Shown: in pieces, positions 15,001 to 20,915 of the stretch | How positions within the stretch are numbered: the first letter of the stretch is position 1 | Layout of the letters: every line of letters starts with the position of its first letter | IMG/VR virus record: IMGVR_UViG_3300020207_001397 | Coordinates: 1-20,915 of that record | Strand: one strand, 5' to 3' | Length of the DNA stretch: 20,915 bases | Source of the DNA: a virus | Position numbers and translations under genes: made by a program | The notes under the pieces: model-generated | What the model saw: the letters and a program-made list of their open reading frames with translations, nothing else | Databases searched by the model: none | Told to the model about the DNA's origin: nothing

Positions 15001-15620
15001 TAGTCATCCACTGGTTGTAAATAGTCGCCGCGATCAAAATTTAAACGTCTCCGTTCTAACTCAATATTAAAGTCGTCGTCTGGTGCTGCGGATCTTGTTG
15101 CTCTTTTAGAAGTTTCTGCTGTGGTTATAGCATGAGACATTTTTTCGATTTTTTCATCGGGTAGGTTTTTGAATTTAGAACTGCGTCTAAGTATTTTAAA
15201 AACTTCTTTTTTATATTCGTCAAAATTCTTTGCAACATCGAATATTGCTCTTAGCCCTTTGGCTAAATTTTCTTTTATTGGCTCGTCAGTTTGAGCTGCA
15301 ACACCTGTGCCAGCACCTATACCAACTGTGCCTGCTGTGGCTTTTTTCCAGTGTCTTTTAAAAGCCCTCCAGGTCATAGTTGCACCTTTAAAAGCAGCTA
15401 TACCTCCCAATACATAAGCAGCCTCTTCTCCGACTAACTTTACTGCTTCTGCTCTTGTCATTTCGCCGCTTCGTAGCCCTGTATAAATTTTCCATGCTAA
15501 GTGCAAGGCATACAATCCAGTGCCAACGCGGAGTCCTACAGTTGTTAATGCTACCACAACCGGTGGTATGAATACAAACTCGTTTAACCTTTGGTTCTGT
15601 GTTACTTCTGTAATCTTCAT
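15000..15620 (-). CDS. Hydrophobic protein with targeting-like leader
   Basis: A 206-residue protein. After MKITEVTQNQRLNEF (LNE site) it has a long hydrophobic region, residues about 15-49 (FVFIPPVVVALTTVGLRVGT), then an Ala/Gly-rich region with two further apolar stretches (YVLGGIAAFKGATMTW, AGTVGIGAGTGVAAQ). A basic, soluble C-terminal half follows (FKILRRSSKFKNLPDEKIEKM). This is a membrane-associated or membrane-penetrating layout. Function unknown; pore or ejection roles are speculation. ATGA overlap with the upstream gene. Confidence 0.68.
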   Translation of the reverse strand: MKITEVTQNQRLNEFVFIPPVVVALTTVGLRVGTGLYALHLAWKIYTGLRSGEMTRAEAVKLVGEEAAYVLGGIAAFKGATMTWRAFKRHWKKATAGTVGIGAGTGVAAQTDEPIKENLAKGLRAIFDVAKNFDEYKKEVFKILRRSSKFKNLPDEKIEKMSHAITTAETSKRATRSAAPDDDFNIELERRRLNFDRGDYLQPVDD

Positions 15621-15931
15621 AATTGTCTCGCACCCATTTTGTCAAGTGCATAATCTATATACACCGCCAGTTCAAAGTCTAATTGTGTTAGTGCTTTTAC
15701 ATCATGCGTATACACCATAATGATCATTTCGTTATAAAACAGCCCTAGGTCTGCAAAATGATCTAATTTGATTTGTGGCTTTTCTATCATCATCATAAAG
15801 CGTAGTGCAGCATTGTAATCGTCAAATGCTACTTTTTTATAGAGATATTTTTGCTCTCTAACTTCCCAATCTTTTGCATACTTTTTACGTATCTTTTCAA
15901 TTTGTTTATAATTCATTACAGGATATTTCAT
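15617..15931 (-). CDS. Pterin-4a-carbinolamine dehydratase-like protein
   Basis: A 104-residue protein, matching the family's usual length of about 100 aa. It has the family layout: YKKVAFDDYNAALRFMMMIE, LDHFADLGLFYNEMII, YTHDVKALTQLDFELAVYID. The family dehydrates 4a-hydroxytetrahydrobiopterin, recycling the cofactor of aromatic amino acid hydroxylases. The classic active site is His-His-Pro plus a later His-Asp. Here the later pair is kept (His76, Asp77) but His-His-Pro reads His58-Phe-Ala, so one catalytic His is missing. It may be a weak enzyme or a protein that kept the fold for another role. No targeting-like leader. ATGA overlaps on both sides. Confidence 0.75.
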   Translation of the reverse strand: MKYPVMNYKQIEKIRKKYAKDWEVREQKYLYKKVAFDDYNAALRFMMMIEKPQIKLDHFADLGLFYNEMIIMVYTHDVKALTQLDFELAVYIDYALDKMGARQL

Positions 15932-16143
15932 TTTAGATCTGCCCTATATTCTTCTACATAAAAATCCATTGGAGTTTCACTTTTAAGTTCAAAAAATTCT
16001 CCGTCTGCATTTGTGCCACTTATGTGCTTAGGAGATTTCTTTTTGAAATCTTTAACTATGAATCTTCTTTCTTTGCCTCTGTGCGTTACTTCTAGAACAT
16101 ACCATGGATTCCAACTACGCCAAACTTTTTTGAATAAGCTCAT
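15928..16143 (-). CDS. Small basic hypothetical protein
   Basis: A 71-residue protein with an N-terminal Trp/Lys patch (MSLFKKVWRSWNPWYVLEV) and beta-rich centre (GKERRFIVKDFKKKSPK, ADGEFFELKSETP). It looks like a small soluble beta protein. No family recognised. It overlaps both neighbours by ATGA junctions, so it is translationally coupled within the block. Confidence 0.65.
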   Translation of the reverse strand: MSLFKKVWRSWNPWYVLEVTHRGKERRFIVKDFKKKSPKHISGTNADGEFFELKSETPMDFYVEEYRADLK

Positions 16144-16358
16144 CTTTTGGTCCGTCCTCTAAATTTTGCTGGCATACCTAACCAGTATGGTCTACTAAAC
16201 CATAGTTCAAACCAATCTGGATCACCAGGTTGTATATTGCGATCTTTTTGTATTTGCGCTTTCTCTGTGCCAGTATGACTAATGTTTTCATTGGTATACG
16301 GTGTATATCCTTTGAATTCATTTATACCTGCAAGTTTTTGAAGCGTTTTAAGATCCAT
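16140..16358 (-). CDS. Conserved small phage protein (WF-LWFSRPYW motif)
   Basis: A 72-residue protein: leader MDLKTLQKLAGINEFKGY with an INE/F site, a hydrophilic centre, and a conserved-looking C-terminus PGDPDWFELWFSRPYWLGMP. I recall the last motif from small virion-type genes of marine T4-like phages. Function unknown. It overlaps the next gene (16143) and the previous gene by 11 nt. Confidence 0.7.
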   Translation of the reverse strand: MDLKTLQKLAGINEFKGYTPYTNENISHTGTEKAQIQKDRNIQPGDPDWFELWFSRPYWLGMPAKFRGRTKR

Positions 16359-16683
16359 ATGTTTGGCCTTTACAATCTTCTTGCACCAAACGTTCTACTA
16401 TTCTTGATATATCTTCGTCTGTTAATAATTCATTTTTTGGATGCGGTATATTAAACTTTTCGCAATACTTTCCCAACCCTCTTGTCACTACATTTTGTAA
16501 TGCTGTAGTGTCCATAGGATCAGACGCTTTTACAGTTTCAATTGCTGGAAATAAACTTTTACGATAAAACATTGGATCGTTACGCATAAAAATCACTAGG
16601 TCCTCGGACAAGTCCCAGTCAATTGGAGGTAGCAAGTTATCTGGTTGTGCTTCATGATCAAAAAATTCTACAATTTTTACCAT
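16348..16683 (-). CDS. Conserved hypothetical protein (MRNDPMFYRK type)
   Basis: A 111-residue protein with PIDWDLSEDLVIFMRNDPMFYRKSLFPAI-like text; the core motif is FMRNDPMFYRK (about residues 32-42). The C-terminal helical part includes LLTDEDISRIVERLVQED. I recall homologous small proteins widely in T4-like marine phages, without known function. The start overlaps the stop of the upstream gene, and GGAG lies upstream. Confidence 0.7.
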   Translation of the reverse strand: MVKIVEFFDHEAQPDNLLPPIDWDLSEDLVIFMRNDPMFYRKSLFPAIETVKASDPMDTTALQNVVTRGLGKYCEKFNIPHPKNELLTDEDISRIVERLVQEDCKGQTYGS

Positions 16684-17063
16684 TTTCTACAACTCCAATA
16701 TCTTGCTTTACACTTTGGACCTGGATTATCGCAGTTGTGTCTTGCTCTAAAGCTCTTGCGTCTTTTAGGATTAGATTTTTTAATTTTTACGCCTTTTTGA
16801 CCAAAGTTAATTTTCTTAACACGCTTCTTGCCGCCTTTGCCGGGACAGTTTACATATACCTTAAACTTCTTAACATCGCCTGCCATTGGCTTGTTTAATT
16901 TTACTTTGCGCCCGCGATATTTTGCTTCGAACATGTCGTGCTCATCTTCGGAAAATGCAAGGTAGCCGAACCACTCGTGAAAGTCTTCGTCGTCTTCTAG
17001 CGTCACTTCGTCTACATTTTCAAAATCGTCTTCGACATCTATGTCAAAATTATCAAAGCCCAT
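16677..17063 (-). CDS. Conserved basic-tailed virion-type protein, 3' part of a frameshifted gene
   Basis: These 128 residues start at the first in-frame ATG after an apparent frameshift. They begin acidic (DIDVEDDFENVDEVTLEDDED), then FEAKYRGRKVKLNKPM and GDVKKFKVYVNCPGKGGKK, then a basic tail SNPKRRKSFRARHNC ending PKCKARYWSCRKW. The basic tail with Cys/His suggests nucleic-acid binding. I recall this C-terminal module as common in marine T4-like phages, usually preceded by more sequence. In the same frame the DNA stays open upstream of this Met to 17165 (GQEFYVTDNSVGCEV...), so the real protein is longer and begins at 17253 in another frame. Confidence 0.75.
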   Translation of the reverse strand: MGFDNFDIDVEDDFENVDEVTLEDDEDFHEWFGYLAFSEDEHDMFEAKYRGRKVKLNKPMAGDVKKFKVYVNCPGKGGKKRVKKINFGQKGVKIKKSNPKRRKSFRARHNCDNPGPKCKARYWSCRKW

Positions 17064-17136
17064 ATCAAACAGACTTTCTGCTAAGTTGTTTATATATTCT
17101 TCGGTAACAGATTTAACTTCGCAACCTACTGAATTA

Positions 17137-17253
17137 TCAGTGACGTAAAACTCTTGTCCGCTCGTTCAATGGCATTTTAAAGTTACTAGTAATTGCTTCT
17201 ACAATATTATGTTTTTCGTGTTTTTGGTCTAATATTACGTTTATAAATTTCAT
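17137..17253 (-). CDS. 5' fragment of the frameshifted basic-tailed gene, with targeting-like leader
   Basis: An ATG at 17253 has AGG about 7 nt upstream and lies 9 nt after the preceding gene's stop. It codes MKFINVILDQKHEKHNIVE and continues AITSNFKMPLNER before a TGA at 17139-17137 (38 residues). The leader fits the MK-type pattern with an IVE/A site. A +1 shift somewhere in 17137-17165 joins it to the 16677 reading frame, giving one protein of about 190 residues. This explains the otherwise empty stretch 17064-17262. Confidence 0.65.
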   Translation of the reverse strand: MKFINVILDQKHEKHNIVEAITSNFKMPLNERTRVLRH

Positions 17254-17262
17254 ACTGTTGCC

Positions 17263-17628
17263 TCAATGATTTAGATAGACACTATCAACAGTGCCATCGG
17301 TCCAATTTGTAACAGTTACTCTTACCCAAACATAGTTGCCGGTAAAATTATAAATATGACCGCCATCGCTTAATTGTGTATCAACAGCAATGCTAGTGTG
17401 TGTTGTTCCATCAATATCAAACCAATCAGTTGATGCCGGATCAATTGCAAGAGTGCCTTGCATACTGATTGTTCCAATAAATCCTATTAGATTAAATTGA
17501 ACACTGTGGAAACCATCGCTACGTCCATAGTAGCCGTCACCTTTGTATTTTTCACCTGTGATAGTTTCTGTGGTGCTATCTCCAGGATGGACATTTTGTG
17601 TTAAAATTGTTTCACTGTTACTTGGCAT
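17263..17628 (-). CDS. Beta-rich conserved phage structural-type protein
   Basis: A 121-residue protein with few charged residues and alternating beta-strand text: GDGYYGRSDGFHSVQFNL, GFIGTISMQGTLAIDP, FTGNYVWVRVTVTNWT, ending VDSVYLNH. The Gly/Thr/Ser/Asn-rich strands and lack of enzyme motifs fit a small virion decoration, fibre or neck-type beta sandwich. The start at 17628 lacks a clear Shine-Dalgarno and lies 8 nt after the upstream stop, so it may depend on translational coupling. The exact role is unknown. Confidence 0.7.
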   Translation of the reverse strand: MPSNSETILTQNVHPGDSTTETITGEKYKGDGYYGRSDGFHSVQFNLIGFIGTISMQGTLAIDPASTDWFDIDGTTHTSIAVDTQLSDGGHIYNFTGNYVWVRVTVTNWTDGTVDSVYLNH

Positions 17629-17636
17629 ATAACTAT

Positions 17637-18332
17637 TTATCTGTTATAAACCAAACGGTCAACTCTTTGTATATTGTCCCCTACAAGCATTTGCGCAATT
17701 AACAGTGTTTTTTCGTCTCTTACAAAAAAATAATAGCCTTTAACCCAGCCTCCAATGTGACATTCGTGCATTGCAATGTCTCCCATTTTAGCTAAATTTG
17801 GATTTGCCTGGACCCATTTAGCCAGACTGGGATTTCCTATCTTCTTACCGAGTGTAATTTTATATTCATAGAGCGGAGGTTCACTTACAATTATTACATT
17901 GCTTTCTGCTACCAATAACTTTGCATCTTCAGGATCAGGCTCCCAAAACTCTATAAACTTGTGTCTTACAGTATTGACAATTTTTGTAATAAAATCTCTG
18001 TCACTACTGTAAATGTTTAGTCTAAACGCTTCGCAACGTAAAGTAAACTCAATGTCAGTTGATTTACAAAGTAGTCTATATAAATCAATTGCATCAAAAT
18101 AATCTTCTGTAGGTATTGAATCATACATACGAGAACTATACGCCCAAGGCATCTTTATCTCTGTGCTACCCGGAATAAATGCACTGTGCATTTCGTCTAA
18201 CTTTACTCGTAGATGGCCATAATGACCATCTTTTTGCAACTCTGTCCTAAAATGTCCTGCTAATCTATTAGGAAAAGATGTTTTGTAAAGATACTTTCCG
18301 TAATGTAACTTTTTAGTTTTCAACAAGTTCAT
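17637..18332 (-). CDS. Conserved hypothetical protein (KLHYGKYLYK type)
   Basis: A 231-residue soluble protein. The N-terminus TKKLHYGKYLYKTSFPNRLAG is followed by mixed alpha/beta sequence (DAIDLYRLLCKSTDIEFTLR, RHKFIEFWEPDPEDAKLLV) and a C-terminal ECHIGGWVKGYYFFVRDEKT strand pair. I recall KxxYGKYLYK-starting proteins in marine T4-like phages but know no function. It overlaps the clpA 3' end by 20 nt, so it is probably coupled to it. No targeting-like leader. Confidence 0.7.
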   Translation of the reverse strand: MNLLKTKKLHYGKYLYKTSFPNRLAGHFRTELQKDGHYGHLRVKLDEMHSAFIPGSTEIKMPWAYSSRMYDSIPTEDYFDAIDLYRLLCKSTDIEFTLRCEAFRLNIYSSDRDFITKIVNTVRHKFIEFWEPDPEDAKLLVAESNVIIVSEPPLYEYKITLGKKIGNPSLAKWVQANPNLAKMGDIAMHECHIGGWVKGYYFFVRDEKTLLIAQMLVGDNIQRVDRLVYNR

Positions 18333-20466
18333 CAGTCATTACCACCAGTATCTCTAGTTCGTCATCCACATAATCGATACTGATGTTGCCGCCGTTTTTC
18401 AGTTCACCAAACAACATCAATTTACTTAAAGGACGTTTAATTTCGTGATCAATTACACGCTGTAATGGACGAGCGCCCATCTTACTATCAAAGCCTGTGT
18501 CAACTAGATAATCAAGTGCTTCATCAGAAACAGTTATATTGATATTCTTTTCCTTTACTTTGTTTTTAAGTTCTAGTAGGAACTTGCCAACAATTTTCAT
18601 CATCACAGGCTTTTCTAGTTTGCCAAATGTAATGATGCCATCTAGTCTATTTCTAAATTCAGGAGGGAAAAACTTTTTTAGTTCTTCGTCGTCGTAATCT
18701 CTATCCATTGTTTCGCTAAAACCAATGGTATTCTTTTCTGCTTCCTGCGCTCCTAGGTTTGTTGTAAGGATTAAAGTAGCATTGCGGGCGTCTGCTTCTT
18801 TGCCATTGCTACCAGTAATTTTACCGTTATCCATAATTTGTAGTAAAAGCTGAGATACATCTGGATGTGCTTTTTCTACCTCGTCTAACAGTAGAATACA
18901 ATTAGGAGATTCTTGTAACTTTTCTATCAATTGTCCGCCTGTTTCTTCGTGGCCTACATAACCAGGAGGTGAGCCAATAAGTTTACTTACGCTGTGCTTT
19001 TCTTGATATTCGCTCATATCAAAACGCACTAATTTTACACCCATTTGTTCTGCAAGTTGTTTACTTAATTCAGTTTTACCTACACCTGTTGGACCCATAA
19101 ACACAAAAGAACCAATCGGCTTGTCTTCGTTTTTCAATCCTGCTTGTGCTACCAGTATTTTGTCTACAATCTTTTCAATTGCATCATCCTGTCCGTATAC
19201 AACTTTTTTAAGATTTTCTGCCAAATGCACTAGATTTTCAGCTTCACGTTCCTTGACTTGATCTTCTGGTAGATTTACCATTTTTGCAAGTTCAAACTGA
19301 ACACTATCTGCTGTAACAATTTTGTTTTCGGTTTGATTACGAACTTTGAATCTACTACATGCTACATCAATTAGATCAATTGCTTTGTCTGGCAATTTTT
19401 TATCTGTTTGATATCTTACACTGAGCTTCACCGCAGCTTCGATTGCTTCTTGTGTAATTTCTGTTGCATGATACTCTTCATAATATTTTTTTACACCTTG
19501 TAAAATTTCTATGGTTGTTGACGGACTTGGCTCATCAATTGTTACTCTTTGGAATCTACGCATGAGAGCACGATCTTTTTCAAAATATTTACGATATTCG
19601 TCCCATGTGGTAGATGCAACTACTTTAATATTTCCTTTTCCTAGCGCAGGCTTTAACATGTTTGCAAGATCGTTAGCACTGTTGCCACCGCCGGCTCCTG
19701 CACCCGAAATCATATGTGCTTCATCAATAAACATGATTGTTTTGCCTTTGTTTTTCAACGCTTGTAATACAAGTTTGAAACGTTCTTCAAAATCACCCCT
19801 ATATTTTGAACCAGCTAACATACTTCCAATGTCTAGGGTGTAAACACTATATTCTTTTAGGAAGTCAGGCACATCATTGTTTTCTATTTTAAAAGCCAAA
19901 CCTTCTGCAATAGCAGTTTTACCAACACCAGGATCACCTACCATAAGAACGTTAGATTTTGTGCGGCGACCCAATGCTAATGCAACTTGATCCATTTCTT
20001 CGTTCCGCCCAATGACTGGGTCAACTTTGCCTTGTTTTACTTCTTCATTAAGATGTGTAGTAAATTCTCTAAGGGCACGATTAGCCATGCCAGTATTTTC
20101 TTGGCCTGTTTCATGGTCAAATTCAGCATCAAACTCGTTTGCCATGTAATTAGAGAATTTTTCTTTTGTGATTCCGCTTTGGTCGCAAATATAAAATGCG
20201 TAAGTTTTCTTTTCGCTGAGTATACTGATAAACACATCTGCTATCTCAATATTGTTACGTCCGTGAAATAAAACTTGAGTAAAAGCACGGTTAAGCACCC
20301 GCTCAACAGTTTGTGTTTTACGTGGCTTTGTTTTACCCCCTTCGATCTTAATTTCATCTAATTTAGTTTTTAAATAGTTTTCAAGGGTCTTTTTGACATA
20401 ATCTATATCAGCGCCAAACCCGCCGATAATGTTACCAAACTTATCTTCGCACAGCATTGCATACAA
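18313..20466 (-). CDS. clpA: ClpA-type AAA+ unfoldase, main open frame (5' end displaced by duplication)
   Basis: 717 residues with two AAA+ modules: Walker A GDPGVGKT and Walker B MFIDEAHM in the first, Walker A GPTGVGKT and Walker B LLLDEVEKAHPD in the second. There is no long ClpB-type middle coiled coil, which makes this ClpA. The family unfolds proteins with ATP and passes them to ClpP. The ClpP-docking tripeptide Ile-Gly-Phe is kept (plus strand 18718-18726). The frame begins inside a duplicated segment: the first codon is TTG (20466) and the first ATG is at 20457. The true N-terminus is in the fragment at 20695. With one repeat copy removed, the intact protein would be about 749 residues (E. 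coli ClpA 758), with IGF near 613-615, matching the E. coli IGL loop near 617. No clpP or clpS is in the window, so it may use host ClpP. Confidence 0.93.
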   Translation of the reverse strand: MYAMLCEDKFGNIIGGFGADIDYVKKTLENYLKTKLDEIKIEGGKTKPRKTQTVERVLNRAFTQVLFHGRNNIEIADVFISILSEKKTYAFYICDQSGITKEKFSNYMANEFDAEFDHETGQENTGMANRALREFTTHLNEEVKQGKVDPVIGRNEEMDQVALALGRRTKSNVLMVGDPGVGKTAIAEGLAFKIENNDVPDFLKEYSVYTLDIGSMLAGSKYRGDFEERFKLVLQALKNKGKTIMFIDEAHMISGAGAGGGNSANDLANMLKPALGKGNIKVVASTTWDEYRKYFEKDRALMRRFQRVTIDEPSPSTTIEILQGVKKYYEEYHATEITQEAIEAAVKLSVRYQTDKKLPDKAIDLIDVACSRFKVRNQTENKIVTADSVQFELAKMVNLPEDQVKEREAENLVHLAENLKKVVYGQDDAIEKIVDKILVAQAGLKNEDKPIGSFVFMGPTGVGKTELSKQLAEQMGVKLVRFDMSEYQEKHSVSKLIGSPPGYVGHEETGGQLIEKLQESPNCILLLDEVEKAHPDVSQLLLQIMDNGKITGSNGKEADARNATLILTTNLGAQEAEKNTIGFSETMDRDYDDEELKKFFPPEFRNRLDGIITFGKLEKPVMMKIVGKFLLELKNKVKEKNINITVSDEALDYLVDTGFDSKMGARPLQRVIDHEIKRPLSKLMLFGELKNGGNISIDYVDDELEILVVMTDELVEN

Positions 20467-20636
20467 TAAATGTTCTAGTGTAACGTATTCGTGATTTAAT
20501 TTTCAAATAGTTTTCAAGAGTCTTTTTGACATAATCTATATCAGCGCCAAACCCGCCGATAATGTTACCAAACTTATCTTCGCACAGCATTGCATACAAT
20601 AAATGTTCTAGTGTAACGTATTCGTGATTTAATTTT
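20372..20636. repeat. 132-bp tandem near-perfect duplication inside clpA
   Basis: 20372-20503 and 20505-20636 are identical except one base (G at 20386, A at 20519) and are separated by one base, a period of 133 bp. Because 133 is not a multiple of three, the copy shifts the clpA frame: 20695-20441 reads the N-terminus and then stops, while the rest reads on from the other copy. It is either a real recent duplication or an assembly artefact joining two strain variants. Confidence 0.95.
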
Positions 20637-20695
20637 TTAGCATCTTTTACAGCTTTTTCAAAAACTGCTTGTAAACTTTTGCTCGGCTCAACCAT
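20441..20695 (-). CDS. clpA: ClpA N-terminal fragment, truncated by the duplication
   Basis: 84 residues. The first 65 are genuine ClpA N-domain (MVEPSKSLQAVFEKAVKDA, then EYVTLEHLLYAMLCEDKFGN), the region that binds substrates and the ClpS adaptor. After the first repeat copy the frame runs into the second copy out of phase and ends in unrelated residues (SRIRYTRTFIVCNAVRR). The ATG at 20695 has AAGGA upstream and overlaps the deformylase stop, so it is the real clpA start. As sequenced, this and the 18313 frame are two pieces of one gene. Confidence 0.9.
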   Translation of the reverse strand: MVEPSKSLQAVFEKAVKDAKKLNHEYVTLEHLLYAMLCEDKFGNIIGGFGADIDYVKKTLENYLKIKSRIRYTRTFIVCNAVRR

Positions 20696-20915
20696 TAATT
20701 TTCCTTTTTTTAATTTGTTTTAGTCGCTTCTTTTCAGCTAATTGTAACTTGTATTTGCTTACTCTGTCAATGAATTGTATTCCGTGTAGGTGATCATATT
20801 CATGTAAAAAGATTCTAGCATCTATATCGTCAAACTTTGTTTCTGTGTGAATGATAGTTTTTCCATCTTCTGCAAGTGTATCAAATTCAACAATACAACT
20901 AATAGGGCGTTTAAC
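20688..20915 (-). CDS. def: Peptide deformylase, C-terminal part (5' end outside window)
   Basis: The last 75 residues of a peptide deformylase, which removes the formyl group from the initiator Met of new proteins. The metal site HExxH is present as FLHEYDHLHGIQFIDR (His-Glu-Tyr-Asp-His, two metal-binding His and the catalytic Glu), close to the family's HEIDHLNG form. The upstream motifs (GxGLAAxQ, EGCLS) lie beyond 20915 and cannot be checked. The C-terminus is a basic helix (KYKLQLAEKKRLKQIKKRK). Its stop overlaps the clpA start by 8 nt, so the two are co-expressed. Deformylase genes are known in marine T4-like phages. Confidence 0.93.
   Translation of the reverse strand, partial: VKRPISCIVEFDTLAEDGKTIIHTETKFDDIDARIFLHEYDHLHGIQFIDRVSKYKLQLAEKKRLKQIKKRKING

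Noticed and set aside
15617-15650. TTGACA on the minus strand ahead of 15620 as a promoter -35 box
   Set aside because: With 17-18 bp spacing the -10 would be TTATGA or TATGAA, a poor match, and the region is coding sequence of the dehydratase-like gene.
15388-15651. Alternative minus-strand frame of 87 codons overlapping the hydrophobic protein and dehydratase-like genes
   Set aside because: It lies almost entirely inside two overlapping genes with good junctions and shows no recognisable protein pattern.
17634-17641. Second GATAAATA late-promoter-like motif on the minus strand
   Set aside because: It overlaps the stop of the gene at 17637 and lies so close to the ATG at 17628 that transcription would start at or past the start codon; it is more likely a chance match around a TAA stop.
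1-20915. tRNA genes, CRISPR arrays, insertion sequences, attachment sites
   Set aside because: I looked for cloverleaf-type sequence, regularly spaced repeats, transposase motifs and terminal inverted repeats and saw none; gaps between genes are too short to hold them.

Overview
The window is a compact stretch of an AT-rich tailed-phage genome. A T4-type replication block (family B DNA polymerase gp43, sliding clamp gp45, a DsbA-like protein) lies beside a long run of small overlapping genes of the kind seen in marine T4-like myoviruses (cyanophages and pelagimyophages). I infer a marine T4-superfamily myovirus, more likely a pelagimyophage or heterotroph phage than a cyanophage because no photosynthesis gene is visible, but the host cannot be fixed from this window. 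Every supported gene is on the minus strand, so transcription runs from high to low coordinates. Adjacent genes usually overlap (ATGA, TAATG, GTGA) or sit a few bases apart.

In transcription order, 20915-18313 holds the 3' part of a peptide deformylase and a ClpA-type AAA+ unfoldase. The clpA reading frame is broken by a 132-bp near-perfect tandem duplication offset by 133 bp. From 18332 to 7584 comes a block of about 18 genes that looks like virion or internal head proteins. Many begin with a short MK(I/V/L)-type leader followed by a hydrophobic-x-Glu site, which resembles the T4 capsid-targeting sequence and gp21 protease site. One of these genes encodes a complete Cu/Zn superoxide dismutase domain. 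Others encode a cysteine-rich HiPIP-like protein, a degenerate pterin carbinolamine dehydratase, a hydrophobic protein and an 894-residue protein. One member (17253-16677) carries an apparent +1 frameshift.

At 7587-7559 a near-consensus sigma70 promoter (TTGACT, 17 bp, TATAAT) starts the replication block: dsbA-like gene, small membrane protein, gp43. After gp43, where T4 has regA/62/44 between 43 and 45, this phage instead has a metabolic cassette: a coiled-coil protein, a mini short-chain dehydrogenase, a 2OG-Fe(II) oxygenase-like protein, a TagD-like cytidylyltransferase, a small acidic protein, a eukaryotic-type phosphomannomutase of the HAD fold, and a shortened UDP-sugar dehydrogenase. 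A second promoter of the same architecture (TTGACT, 17 bp, TATATT) then drives gp45. In both cases the -35 box overlaps the stop codon of the gene upstream.

My overall reading is replication plus nucleotide-sugar metabolism on the left, and a set of proteins probably packaged in the capsid, including redox proteins, on the right. I saw no tRNA, rRNA, CRISPR array, insertion sequence or convincing terminator. Family assignments come from recognising motifs by eye; no database search was run.
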